A stretch of DNA of 64,000 nucleotides from Pteria penguin (Eukaryota; Mollusca; Bivalvia; Pterioida; Pteriidae): contig CM068585.1 of NCBI GenBank assembly GCA_035048485.1, positions 2,287,001-2,351,000 of the forward strand, written 5' to 3'. The translations under genes and the position numbers were made by a program. Under the pieces are notes generated by a model. The model did not search any database, had not been told where the DNA came from, and saw only the letters and a list, made by a program, of their open reading frames with translations. This document shows positions 12,944 through 27,900 of the stretch, piece by piece (the stretch's first letter is position 1; each line of letters begins with the position of its first letter).

Positions 12944-15900
12944 GTAAGTCATTAATAACTTAAATTATGTATAATCTTGGACTCCATCATGTCAAGTATT
13001 TTTATCCAACCCCCTTTTTTAGGCATGTTGTTTTTAGCTGAGTGGAGGGTGGAGTGGAACCTAAAATGGAGTATAAAATGGAGGCAAAAGTGGAGGGTGA
13101 TCTGAGGACAAATTGTTACATTACATGACCTTACTCTGATGTTACCATTATGGAGGAACATCCCCTCCCCTGAGATCTTGTAGTCGACACCCGCATGCCA
13201 GCAAGTCATTAAACTTTTCACCTTTCAAATGTGTGTGGATCTATGGCAGTTTTGCTTCACTTGGATGACCTTAATCTTATGATTTGAAAATAATTAAGCT
13301 TACAAAGCTTAAAACACAGAGATCTTATTTGAGCGTATTTTTATTGGATCTATTACACTATGATTGAATACAGAATTTTCTTCTAAGATTGCACTCTTTT
13401 ATCATAGTTATGGTTTGATAAAAATTAACAATTCATGTTTTTGTCTCGTTTCAAATAAAACACTTTTAAAACAGTAAATTTACTGTTTATAAAATACAAT
13501 TTATTTTTAATAATTTTAAACTTTTAGATATGATAACCTGTTACAATTCAAATATGAATTTATCCGTCGATTGTATATTGTTCATATTTTAGATTTTAGG
13601 AGACGAATACATTGTTTGATTAAAAGTAACATTTAACGAACAAAAAAGAAAAAGATTTTGCAACTTTAAGAATAAAATTGTGTCACGGGCGATGTACCAC
13701 CAGTTCTCACCCCCATTTCTCGATCTATTTATCTGTAACAGCGATCAAAGATAACTGATTATCTCACAGATAACATCTTGGTGTGAAAAGTTTAGCTTCG
13801 TAAAGACAAGACTCCAAGGGAGGAGATGTTCCTCCATAATGGCAACATTAGGACAAGGTCATTTAATGTAACAATTTGTCCTCAGATCACCTTCCACGTT
13901 TGCCTCCATTTTATACTCCATTTTAGGCTCCACTCCACCCTCCACTCAGCTAAATACAACATGCCCTTTTTTGACCGGATTGCAAAGCAATTCCGTTCTA
14001 TGAATTGGCGAAATCCATCTGTCCATCCCTCTGTCTGTCTGTCTGTCCGTCCGTCCGCCAAAACACGGTGTCAACATTTTGTTTTATAGTTGCGTTTAGC
14101 TAGGTTTCTTTCATATCCTAAAGCTAGGTACTAATATGTCAAAGTTGGTAGGTTTGTAGATACTTGAATGTTCTATCCAACCAATACAAAAATTTAGTGA
14201 CCTTGATCTTGACTTTACACTTCAGTGAACACACACTGTTTTTTGCCTTTAGGGTGACTACTTGCATACATGTATTGTTAATGTTAATGCAAAGCAATTC
14301 TGGTCTATAAATTGGTAAAATCGGTCCGTCGGTCTGTCTGTCCGTCGGTCTGTCTGTCTTCAACATTTTGCGTTTAGCATTTGCAATCCGGTCATATCGT
14401 CCTTGACGGTTTCTTGTTTTATTTACACTTTTCAGTAATTTTTTTTATATTTCCTTTGACTCCCCAGCGATGGGGTGCTGGATGGTAGGGCTGTGCGGTA
14501 TTACCGCCATATCGGTGCACCACAATTTTTTCCTTCTCAATATGCATTGCGATACGTTTCTTTAAAAAACGGTTTGGGTTTGGTATTTCAGAACTCGAAC
14601 AATCTGCTGATGCTCCAAATACCAGTGCTTTGGATTCTGAAGCACAAGTTTCAGACAAAAATTAACAACAACAGCCCTGACAAGAAAAAAATTTAAATGA
14701 TGACTTGGCATTATTGCTTTCTGATGTATATGTCATTTCCTACACACCTGCTACTGCGAAATCAAAGAGTCAGAAAATTCTTAAAAATATTGATCAGGCA
14801 TACAAGTCACTGGTTCCAATACAATTTAATTGCAATCCATGCACTCATATGGTGGAAGGTGCATGAAGACAAACGTCCATTGGTTGGACCTTAGCACGCC
14901 GTATATTATGCATTCTAGCCACATCTGTGTCATCAGAGTAGAGATGCAATGATACAGCTCCTCACGATACGATACGTATCACGATACTTGAACAGCGATA
15001 CGATACCTATTGTGATACATTTTCTTATCCTGAAATCAGGGTTAAAATGTATCTGTTCGATTTCGTGAAGATCCTACATATATAAAAGAGCTTTGGGAGA
15101 AAAAGAAATACACATTACAATTGAGGTACAAATTGATACAATATAACAATATAAAGAATATACTGAAAACATATCCATTTGGTCTTTTTCTTACAATTTT
15201 TTAAATATGAAACTTCTCTATTTATCATGGAAATTGCAACATAATTTTATAATGAGTAACATTTGCGTATGGTTGCGTGTCGTTTGAGTTCCCTATCGTA
15301 TCGTGACCCATGTATCGAGATATATCATATCGCGGTATATCGTTGCATCTCTACATCAGAGTGTGTTTTTTTCCACAGCAGGTGACATCGTTATGGCTAA
15401 AAGAGCTTCCCTTAATCCATCATATGTTGACAAATTCCTTTTCCTAAAAAAAAATCTCAAGTGAACCTACTTGTGACTAATTGTGACAACCAAGTTAATT
15501 CTGACTGTTTTGTTTTTGTAATTTGTTTGTGTTACTCTTAGTGCAAAGAGCACAATACTGACAAGTGATATATATATAACACTATAACAATGGTGATAAA
15601 AGTTCAGTATGTTATATTATATTTATTTACTTCTTAATTCTTGGTATTATTGTACATATTCAGTATATTCTGTGTTGCTGAGTTGTAGTGGTATATGTGA
15701 AAGACCTAATTTAAGTTAAAATCAATGAAATTTTGAAATTAATTGATATTGCAATATATCTTTTAATACTGCAATATATTGCAGTACTTTTTTTGGACCC
15801 CAATACCCAGCCCTACTGGATGGCATACCTAATTGAAGACCTTTCTTTCTTTCTCTCCGTTTGGGCACCCAGCAATCCTCTATTGGATCAGTTGGCTGTA

Positions 15901-18900
15901 CTGATGTTATTAGTATCGGCTAACTCATTGACCAACTGTCTGGTACAGAGTGTTATAGCCAACCTTTAGCAGTGCCTCATAGCTCCTTCATTTTATTTAA
16001 GGAGTGGAGTGCAACTCCTATTTGTTGCCCACCCTCCTCTTGTGTATATAGTCTGCATGTGTGCTGGAGGGTTGCTGCATGTGTACTGCTTGGATGGTCC
16101 GTGTTTCCAATGGCTTTTATTACAGGTGCCACCATACCGGAACAAATCTGCCGCAGCCAACAGAGTTATTCACCCTGGCCATTTATACTCCCCCAAGGCT
16201 GGAAAGCGAGTAGCGATGGCATACCAGTTAAGAATATGAAATTGAAATTGAAAAATGTTTTAGGCACTGCCGGGGATCGAACCGGGGGCTCTTAGATTTC
16301 AAGTCCACATGTGCAACCTTAACCAGTACACCAACTCTACGGGTAATTAAAGTCCTACATTTATCTAGACATCATTATCAAAAAACAATTTCATAAACAT
16401 ATTTATCATGCTGTAAAAGTGTATATTTCACAAAAAAGTTATATAACTTTGTGTTTTATGGCATGCTAGTAATCAAATAATGTGCAAGTCTTCTGTGAAT
16501 GGAAATGGCTGCCATTACTCAATAGTCAGAACATTATCTGATCTTATTAACCTTTATATGCATTAATGTATAATTAAGCAAAAGTATCCGCTCCTCTACG
16601 ATATCAGTGATATTATAAATGGCTATGAATTTTTAATTACAGATTGTAACTTACTTCTTAGCACTAAAGCCAGAGTGTCTCCTAAACTCTGGGTGTATAC
16701 TTATTCTCAATAAAATATGTGCATCAAAGTTAGGTGTTTATATGCATTCCAGAATGAAAAGTTTTTGAGGCATGTAAAGTTTGGTTGGTGTCTGTGTTGT
16801 CTATTTGAGTTTTTTATTATTTCTGATGTTTCTTGATAAAAAAAAACTGTTTTGTTACAAAAATGTTTTCTAGATATTGGTCTACAAATTAATTTTGGAT
16901 TTGTGTTATGTTTCAGACTCTGCCATTAATCAAAGGGAGCACAACATATAATTCTTGGATAGATCCACCTGTTCCTGTTTATTTTCAAGTTTATGTTTTT
17001 GATCTAAAAAATCCTTTAGAAGTTGTTAACAATGGGGACAAACCTGTTGTGATACAGCGAGGACCTTACACATACAGGTTTGTATGGCGTTTCATTTCAT
17101 TACAACTAATACAGTACTAGTGACTTGAAAGATACCTTTAAAGTTAAATAATATATTCTCAGTTTAGTGAAAATGAAATATCTTTGGACAGACAGACAAG
17201 TTCGATAATATTGAGGCAGGTCCAGTAAATACCAGTACAGTTTGTAATCTTAAATTTCCAGACTGATTCAAATCTTAAATTAATTTTTTTTATTTTATGC
17301 TTACTCATGTCTATTGGTATATAGTAAACAGAGGTACCAAACAGAATCTAGTCAGTACCAGTATTATGATTTTGAATTTTGGCTCTCCAGATTCTGCGTT
17401 TGTTGGGTTACCTCTTATTACTGTATACCTATAGGCGTTAGTAATGACAAGAACACATATTTTATTGAAACATCAACATCCTGTGGTCATCACAAAGAAT
17501 TGAGAGATTCTCAATAAACCAGTAACAAATTAATATGAACCATTGTTGTATGATTTTTGTGACTGTCTAATACCTAAAATATACATTTTGTTTTCGTTCT
17601 TGTAAAAGTTGCTTTGGTCTGGTGAATTGTCCTAGTTTAACAGTCTGAATGTCTTGTAAAAAGATTTACAATTTCATATTCATTGCAGTTGTTTACAATA
17701 CAGTCTAGGAGTTTTGTATAATTTTCCCCTGCCACAGTCGGCCACATCCAGGTTCAATTTCAAGAATTACTGTAAGGTAGCACTTCGCGTTGAAAATTAC
17801 GGCACCAAATCAGGAACCTGAATCTCGGTGTTCAGCTTCTCGGTGTTGTGTCGGTGTAATCCACTGTTGGAGCAGTAGGCGTGGCAGTGGCTACCTTAGC
17901 AACAAAACTTTTCATCACTTGCATCTCAGTTGCATCATCTGACTTATGTCTGACCTTACCCTCCAAAATCGTCTGACAATTTTACTTACAAAAATGTTTT
18001 TCTTATATTTCTTATAGATAATTACCAGAACAATAAATAGTGTCACTTTGATAGGAGCTCCTCTACTTTCAGATTTCTGATAGTACAAATGTATCAATAA
18101 ATTTGTCAATGGTAACGAGGATGTTCTCAAGAGTAAAATTGTCATCTACTTTTAAAATTACTAACGAGGTCTTATAGAAATTGTTTAAGTGTCCGAGGCT
18201 TCGATATGTCATTTACAATCAAACTATGACGATTTATGTTCTACATTAAGTTGGACAGCAAGCGCAAAGAAATATTTGGTCACAGTTGATCCACTTTTGA
18301 ATCATTTTTAATGACCACTTGAGTTAACCTGGCGATGTAATCCGCCAAAGACTCCATTTCTCTAATTTTTTTTACAGAAACATATTTCATTTATAATAGG
18401 AAATTCGATACGTTAGTGATCCCCAACTATATCGACTCAACTCATCAAATTACCGTGTAAGATGAAGAAAGGTTCAAGTACATCGGTCCAAAAAGTTTTC
18501 GATTCACCTTCTTTATTTGTTACTCGCAAATACCACATATGATGGGGACCAAAATAATATGATTTTTCTATTAATTAAAGCCGTTTAAAGTAATTCAGGA
18601 GTTTAACAATCTCCTTCATGTGTATATTAACACATGTCACCTTACTATGGACATTACTAAGCTTTAAATGAATCATATCAACAAAAAATTCAAAACCTTT
18701 CAACAATACATTATCGCGACTTCTTGTGCGTTTTTCCCGTTGTTTCTGAACTTTAGCAGCATTCAAATTATCAAACGCTTGGTCTGCTAGTTTTGACATT
18801 CTTTGTGCAAACAGCGATACCTCTTCATCTTATTTTTGCTATTCCTTTGAAGTAAAGACGGTGTGTGCTGTTGATCCGTCACAAGCGCAAACCTTATTGA

Positions 18901-21900
18901 TAACTCTGCCTTAACTTGGTTCCAATTAAATGCGGGGTGATCATCATACAGACGTTCAATAAAGTCGCTAACTGCATCATTACTCGTTCTGTAAGCAAGT
19001 TCTTTTGTCTCATCCTCTGTTAAACCGTTCAATTTAGCACATTTTTCAATGTTTTTCATCCACTTATCAAATTGTTCTGGTTTAGTTCCGTCGAAAGATG
19101 GGACTTCTAATTTTACCCCTTGTTTTGTTGTTAAAACTGAACTTAACTTATCAACTTGCCTGCCTAACCCTTGAAAAAGTAAAGGGGCATCAATATTTTC
19201 AGCCATGATGATTTCAGAAAAGTAAAAAATCAGACTCACCGAGTACCGGTATGTTGGTTTTTATCCAGGTCACGGCACCAAATCATTACCATGAAAGGTA
19301 GCACTTCGCATTGATTATTACAGCACCAAATCAGGAACCATGTAGGGTAGTACTTTCCATTGGTTTGTTTCTTAAAGTATTGTGTATGTGACGAAATAGA
19401 CAAGTCTTTGAAATGTTTTTATCTTTAATGAAACCCTCAAAACAGTAAGGCAGTGATGGCTTCGTGTGCTATGAAAGGGAAGACTCGGCATTCACAATGA
19501 TTGAAGTCAAGTTTAAGTCTGAAATAATTCGATTTCCCGATGTACAATTATACCCAAAGTCAACTCCATAAGTCAAATCTTACTATTACTACTGTCATAC
19601 TCCACGAAGCCACCCGGTGCAACAAATATTTATATATCAAGAATGATCGACATATAATACAACTAGTAAGCGTTTACTACAATCTAACATAATAGAGTCT
19701 ATTGACCATGAGATGGTTAAGAGTTCACATCAAACTTAAATAATTGAGTCATTCGATCACACTGTCCACTACAGGTACACAGCTTTTGGTAGATCAATGG
19801 GTGGATCCAGGGGTGACGTTCCTTAAGTAACGACAATCTATAGGTAGCGTATCCATAGGTAGCGTAGTACCCCGCTTCCTTACATTACCCAATACACACT
19901 GTATTTCACGAGAATTTTAGTAAGTACAGATGAATTTACATCTGGATTCCGCTGTGATTTTGACTGTTTTTCCGGTTGAGTTTTGCTCAGTTTCTCCAAA
20001 AACACTTGGTATGTATTGTATATACATTACATGCACTTCATAAAACACTTGGTATGTATTGTATATACATTATACGCACTTCATAAAACACTTGGTATGT
20101 ATTGTATATACATTACATGCACTTCATAAACATTCATTGTATTATGTGTATATGAACGTGTGCCAGAGTACCTGCTGAATGTTGATTGAACGTGTGCCAG
20201 AGTACCTGCTGAATGTTGATTGAACGTGTGCCAGATTACCTGCTGAATGTTGATTGAACGTTTGCCAGAGTACCTGCTGAATGTTGATTGATTTCTCTGA
20301 TTGTTGAAAGGTATCTTTGAATGTTGAATGATATCGCTGAATGTTGGATAGTATTTCTGATTGTTGAATGGTATCTGTGAATGTTAAATTGTATCTCTAA
20401 ATGTTGAATGGTATCTCTGAATGTTGAATGGTATCTCTGATTGTTGGTTGGTATCTCTTGAATGTTGGATGGTATCTCTGAATGTTTAAATGATATCTCT
20501 GAATGTTGGATGGTATCTCTGAACGTTACATGGTATCTCTGAATGTTGATTGGTATCTCTGAACGTTTAAATGGTATCTCTGAATGTTGAATGGTATCTC
20601 TTAATGTTACATGGTATCTCTGAATGTTGATTGGTATCTCTGAACGTTTAAATGGTATCTCTGAATGTTGAATGGTATCTCTGAACGTTTAAATGGTATC
20701 TCTGAATGTTGATTGGTATCTCTGAATGTTTAAATGGTATCTCTGAATGTTGAATGGTATCTCTGAACGTTTAAATGGTATTTCTGAATGTTGATTGGTA
20801 TCTCTGAACGTTTAAATGGTATCTCTGAATGTTGAATGGTATCTCTGAACGTTTAAATGGTATCTCTGAATGTTGATTGGTATCTCTGAACGTTTAAATG
20901 GTATCTCTGAATGTTGAATGGTATCTTTGAAATTGGATGGTATATCTGATTTTGATGAAGCAATCTCGACGTTTAAACAGATAGAAGGAAAGATATGGAA
21001 CATATTGAGTGTTGATAATATGAAACAAAGTGTGTTTGATTTCGCTATCGATGTAAAATCAAACTTGAAAAAACATGCATGTATGATTTTTATCAAGTTG
21101 TTACCTTGAACTGTGTGTCTATTCAGTGCAGATGTAGGTTGACCACTGGTCTTTAACACATATTTGTAAAGAATTGGATTAATCAAGCATTATTAACACT
21201 CACAGGAATCAGGTGTATTTTATACATTGTATAAGCGATGAAAACAGGCATACTGTGACATAGGGAATTTCAATCAGGTGTATTTTATACATTGTATAAG
21301 TGATGAAACAGGCATACTGTGACATAGGGAATTTTCACTTCAATGATCTTTTTTTATATCCCCTGTGGACAAATGGTAAAATGTGGAAGGTACATACTGT
21401 GTGAATGTCTAGTAGACCTGACTAAGGTGGCTGGCCTTAGTTTGTAATGTTCTTGGTTTGAGATGTCACAGGTTTTAGCACCTCATACCACTTGTTTTTG
21501 TTCAGTGTATTGGATAAGACAGAGTAATCCAAGGTCCTGTGTCATGCTAGATTTTAGCGCATCATAGAAGATTCCTGACTGCTTCAGGTGGATCCTGGCA
21601 TGTAACCAGAACACTGAGGAGCCACCAGCGGGAATAGACCCAGGACCTCTCTGAGCCATGCACCTAACCTATTGAGCTACTGTAACACTGTATGATGACT
21701 TGTAGAAGTCCAAGTCAAAATGATGAATCAAAATAAAGTTGGCTAGATACATTTGTTTGAAAATATTTTCAGTCATGATTTATATTATGATACTTCTTAC
21801 TTATGATAATCTGAATTACATATACAATTTATATACTTTTAAGTTTTTGGGTTTTTTTTTTCAAATTTATCCATTCACTATATTTCCTCCGCTATTATAC

Positions 21901-24900
21901 CGTTGACATCTCTTTCAGAGAACACAGACACAAACAAAACATTACATCATATGACAATGGTACCATTGCCTACAGGGAGACTCGGTCTTTTACATTCAGT
22001 AGAGAAATGTCAGTTGGCCCAGAAACCGAGAAATTTACAGCCCTCAATATTCTCATGGTGGTAAGATATACGACAATTAATGATCGTTTTAATGGATCTG
22101 AATATCATAAGTAAACATAAAATAAAACTAATCAGTTGGATTTCTAGTCCTATCAAAGATTTTTTAAATGTATTGGACAAGTCAGAAAGTCAGAAACCTT
22201 TTGTTTTCATTTCTTTGTGTTCTTGAAATTAAGGGAGTAGAATTTCTATATGAAGTATTCTAAATCATCATAATTTATACTTCAGATACGTTTAATGCTA
22301 CAAGGGAGGAGACCTTGAAATGTCCTTTATCAAGATAGATAGATAGGAATTTGGTTCTGACTTTTATATTTTCACAGTTTTTATATGCCCATCGAAAGAC
22401 GGGATGTATTATGGTATGGCGCTGTCCTTCCGTCCGCTATGGAACGCGATAACTTGAATAAACATCAGCTGTATTTCATGAAACTCATACAGAATGCTTA
22501 AATAGAGTAGAAGAAGCCACCTTTTTGATTTTGAGTAATTCCATTTTGTCGTTCCGGAGTTATGGGACTTGGATTTAATTTTTACTATGAAAAGATGCTA
22601 TGGAACGCGATAACTTGAATAAACGTCAGTTGTTTTTCCTGAAACTCATTCAGAATGCTTAGAAAATGTAGGGAAAGCCACCTTTTGATTTTGAGCAAAT
22701 TCCATTTTGTCGTTCCAGAGTTATGGGACTTGGATTTTATTTTTACTATGAAAAGATGCTATGGAATGCAATAACTTAAGTATACGTCAGTTGTTTTTCA
22801 TGAAACTCATACAGAATGCTTAGATAATGTAGGGGAAGCCTACATTAGCAAATTCCGTTTCATTGTTCTGGAGTTATGGGACTTGGATTTTATTTTTTCT
22901 TCTAGTTTTGAGGAAATTCCACTTTGTCGTTACAGAGTTATGGAACTTGAATCCCTCTTTTTGAATTTCAATATTTCATAAAAGTATTACCAAAGAGACC
23001 CAAGTTTGGGGGTAGTATAACCATACATTCACATTGATCAGGTGCTAATTAAGCGACGGGCGTATTAAGCCACGCTAGGCGTTGCTCTTGTTATAAATGA
23101 AATCCTAAGGGATCCATTATTGTTGTAGACCATAGCTGACCTGCTTGTTCGGGAGTATGACATCATTCAGGAGATCGCGGAGTTAATATTGGATTTTGGC
23201 GGTGATAGTAATTTATTCACCACTTTATCGGTTAAGGAGCTAATGTGGGGTTATACAGACCCATTATTAAAGAAAGTCAACGACCTCCTGAAGAAGTATA
23301 ACCAAACAACTATCGATGATAACTTTGGATTGTTTTATGGGGTAAGATATTACACTGTCCACATTAAGAAGTAGATATTATGAATTTCAACCTGCATGCA
23401 AATACAAATGATTCTGGTCTACTTCACCATAAATAACATAAACTCCTGGTTTTATCAAACTAATTTCTTTGGTCCAGTGTATTGAAGTATTATTAGATGT
23501 TAAAGTATAACAGTTCCCAACCAAAATTATTTTCTTTGGTATGTTGAAGTTCGAGAGTAAACTGAATACATAAAAAGGAAAACATGACCTTGACTTTAAA
23601 CTGTCTTATCTTCATGGTTTGTTGAAGTAGTTTTTAAGACGTCGAGCATTTGCTCAGCAGTCTTCTAGCAATTGTAAAGACTTTACCTCTGCATCGTTAA
23701 TCTCAATTCACGTAACAAAGTAGTACCTTCTTTAAAGTACTTAAAGTAGTAAAAGTTCTTGCAAAACCGGTGTTGTTATCCTTGCTATTGACATTTCATT
23801 GCACAGAAAAAGGTTTAAGCATTATAGGTCTGCTAAACTTAAATTATCAATACATTGCCCTTAAACACTTGTTATTATTCTGTCCCTTATTGTGTGAGTT
23901 AAATATTCATTCGCGGTAATGATGCAAGCCGATTATGAATTACAATCACACTTCATGGGAATTTTTCGGGGAAGACCACGTGACATATTGCCTTATTTGG
24001 AGAAATTGTAGTAGAACGCTTGTAACACATCCGATCAAGGCTTAATTTGACATATGATCTTCGAAATATATATAATGATATATATGAATATTCATAGAAT
24101 CCTAAATACAGACTGGCTATGTGTGTCTAGATCTTAGGATCTCTAGACAGGTGACCACTAATTCATAACGAGGTTGACCTAAGTTCAAGTGGCGCGTTGT
24201 TGGTTAATTTTATCTCACAGGATTTCGTTTTGTTTTATTCATCTAACCTAGAATCAACAAATATCGACAAAATTAATTACATCCTCGAGGCTAAACCTCA
24301 TATATTATATTACATCAGGTACTGTATGCCTATGCTGTGTATGCTACTGCAGATGAATTAAATATCTACACGCAGTGTGTACAGCTTCTTATCTGCCCTT
24401 ACTGCCTGTGCTATAAATACCACTATCTGGAAAGGGAATAGTCTCTACAGAATAGCAGTGGTCACTTGTTTCTTTGCGCAGCAATAGCAAGCAAGAGCAG
24501 TTAACTCCAGTCTATCTTAAATTACGATGATGTGTATATATCACATGGTCTTCCCCATATTTGGAAAAGTTCCCACGACGGCATAGAAAATGGCAGCCGA
24601 GAAAATTTTCAAATCTCCTACAAAATTTAAAAGGATGATAGCATGGATAAAGACAGAATTTTAGATTGGATGCACAAAAAATAAATTAAGTAGAACTCAC
24701 ATGTGAAGTTTTTATTCCAAATCAACCGATAAAATGCAATTGTGATTCACACTCGGCTTGCATCATTACGGTGAATGGCATGGTGTTGTAGCCCTAACAC
24801 GTGAACATACAATAAACAACCGATTAATAACAAATGTGTTTGGACGATATATAGAAGCTGATATAGCCCTAGTGTCAGTGTTAGTAGCGTAGATGAAAAC

Positions 24901-27900
24901 TGTAACCTAGACCATATCTTAAAACATATTAACTTATTAAGCATAAGGCTTCCATACTGTACAGGCAATGGTAACAACTCGTCCATTTCTATCTTTATAA
25001 AAAAAAATTGCAATGGTGTTCGATTGATTTCAAATGTACATTCTTTGTGATAAGACAATTTTGACATACTTTTAAAAAATATTTAACTGGTCAACTACAA
25101 GGGTAAGGAATTTCATATTTCACAAGTGTGTTCCTTATGAGTAGACATTTCTGTTCCATACTAACATTTTTGACCTTCACTATGAATTTGCCCCATTTCT
25201 CAATCCCTTAACCCTTGCCTGTGACTGGTCAACAACTAAACTAAGGGCTTTCATATTTCAAAAGAGTGTTCCAAATGTGTAGACCTTTCTGTCTGTACTG
25301 TCCGTACTGTCTCCCTGGAAATTTACAGTATGACCCATTTTCTTAAACTTTAATCTTGCTTATAACCTATCATTGATCAACTAGTAGGAATAGCTAGAGC
25401 TTTACTATTTCACACGTGTATTCCTTATGGTTGCACCTTTCTGTCTATACCAACATTTTTGAATATGCAATCTTGACCTTGAATGTGGTTCACAGCTCTT
25501 AACTGCGTCATAATTTATTGGTGGGAAATGAAACATATTTCTGCAAGAATGACATAAAGATCAATAAAATGTTATTATGATGTCATAATCAGTACCACTT
25601 ATAACCCTTGACTTCCTCGTGATAAAGGACCCTATCAAGAAATTGTTTACCATAAATCTTCCTTTCTTACAAAGCCCAACTGGAGAGCTATTTTGCCCAC
25701 TGACAACTTTCATTCAAATTTTGATATGATACGATATATGGCTGTCGGTGCTTAAGTCTTTATCTTTACTATATTCCAAACTTTATGAGAATTCAACAAA
25801 AATGATGAACACAACTGGTCAATTTCTGCTACTTTTGACAGCTTTAAATCAAATTTATCTCGACACCTTTGTGGCTCTTCAAGCCTTTGATTATAATACT
25901 GCAGTGGATTCTGACCCAGAATGTTGGGACCAGTAGTTCTAGTGGTATTGCAGTGGACTTCAGGCCTTTGACCTTGGAGCTGGTTGTTCTAGTGGTGTTG
26001 CCTTCAGTCCCTGGACCTTGGGATCGGTTGTACTAGTGGTGTTGCAGTGGACTTCAGTCCCTGGACCTTGGGACTGGTTGTTCTAATAGTATTGCAGTGG
26101 ACTTCAGTCCCTAGACTTTAGGACCGGATGTTTAAGTAGTATTGCAGTGGAATCAGTCCATGGACCTTGGGGCCATTTGTTCTACTGGTATTGCAGTGGA
26201 CCTCAGAATCTAGACGTTGGGGCGATTTGTTCTTATGATATTGCAGTGGATTTCAGACCCTGGACTTTGGGGCCATTTGTTGTAGTGGTATTGCTGTGGA
26301 CTTCATAGCTTTGTCCATAGGGCCAGTTGTTTGTATGATACAGCAGTGGCTTTCATACCTTGGACCTTGAGGCCGGTTGTTCTAGTAACACTGCAGTGGC
26401 CCTTCCAACACTGGACATTAAGGCTATTTGTTCTAGTGGTATTGCAGAGGACTTCATACCCTGGACTTTGGGAACTGGTTCTTCTAGTTACACTGCAGTG
26501 GCCTTAAGTCCCTGGACTTTGATGCCATTTGTTCTTTTGGTATAACAGCGGACTTCAGACCCTGAACCTTTGGGCAATTTGTTCTTATGATATTGCAGTG
26601 GACTTCAGTCCCTGGAATTTAGGGCTGTTTGTTTGAGTGGTGTTGCAGTGGAATTCAGACCCTGGACCATTTGTGTGGTTATTCTGGTGAAAGTGCAGAG
26701 GACTTCAGACCCCGGACCTTGGAGTCAGGTGTTCCAGTGATAATGCAGTGGACTTCAGAATATTGATTTTTAGGGCCAGTGGTTAAGATGGTATTACAAT
26801 GAACTTCTGGTCTGACAATTAAAATTCAATTTAAGCTGTTTTCTGTCACTTTAACTGTTCTGAGACTAAAACCTTGTATTAAAAAAGAGTATGCGTTGTA
26901 TGAAAACGATCCCTCACGGCTGCAGGGGAAAGACGTTTATATGTCAAAGTAATTGCTGTATATAAACGATCCTTCACTGCTGTATAGGCAGGCTGTTTAT
27001 ATATCAAAGTTTACCTTGTATGTAAACACCCCTCACTGTTACACTATCTACAATTATTCGATAGATCTGCTATGCAATGCTTTCTATACATTATCAAGTA
27101 TGATAAAACTAGAGAACTATCTACAGTTATTCGATAGATCTGCTGAATGCAATGCTTTCTATACATTTCCAAGTATGATAAAACTAGAGAACTATCTACA
27201 ATCATTCCCTAGATCCGCATTGCAATGTTTTCTATACATTACCAAGTATGATAAAAGACTGTCTTTAGTTAACCACATTCTCTCATGTTTCAGAAAAATG
27301 GCACAGATGATGGTGTCTATACAATATACTCTGGAACAAAGTCTGTAGAGAATTTTGTTAACATTCAGCGATGGAATGGAGAGGAGTAAGTCATTATCTG
27401 CCTAGTAATCATCACTGTCTCTGGCATGGCAACATCCCAGTGCCATACACTACCAACTTAGTAATCATCAGTGTCTCTGGCACAGCAACATCACAGTGCC
27501 ATACACTATTTGCTTAGTAATCATCACTGTCCCTGGTACGGCTTCACAGTGCCATACACTATCTGCTTAGTAATCATCAGTGTCTCTGGCACGGCATCAC
27601 AGTGCCATACACTATCAGCTTAGTAATCATCAGTGTCTCTGGCACAGCAACATCCCAGTGCCATACACTATCTGCTTAGTAATTATCACTGTCCCTGGCA
27701 CGGCAACATCACAGTGCCATACACTATCTGCTTAGTAATCATCCCTGTCCCTGGCATGGCAACATCACAATGCCATACACTATCTGCTTAGTAATCATCA
27801 GTGTCTTTGGCACGGCAACATCACAGTGCCATACACTACCAGCTTAGTAATCATCAGTGTCTCTGCCACGGCATCACAGTGCCATACACTATCTGCTTAG

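Larger units (their letters stand above)
14486..15815. mobile_element. hAT-family DNA transposon remnant with 8-bp target duplication
   Basis: The ends are TAGGGCTGTGCGGTATT and, reading inward from the other side, TAGGGCTGGGTATTGGGGT: typical hAT-type termini. They are flanked by an exact 8-bp direct repeat CTGGATGG at 14478-14485 and 15816-15823, the duplication length made by hAT transposases. Inside are scraps of the transposase C-terminal dimerisation region on the plus strand. The element lies in intron 1 of the scavenger receptor gene and is dead. Confidence 0.85.

Noticed and set aside
16262..16345. Functional tRNA-Ser gene
   Set aside because: The B box and anticodon-like arm are present, but the acceptor strands do not pair and the variable region is irregular, so only a pseudogene or SINE head is supported.
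24747..25067. Minus-strand 106-codon frame
   Set aside because: No family motif, low-complexity hydrophobic runs, and it lies inside an intron of the opposite-strand gene without splice evidence.
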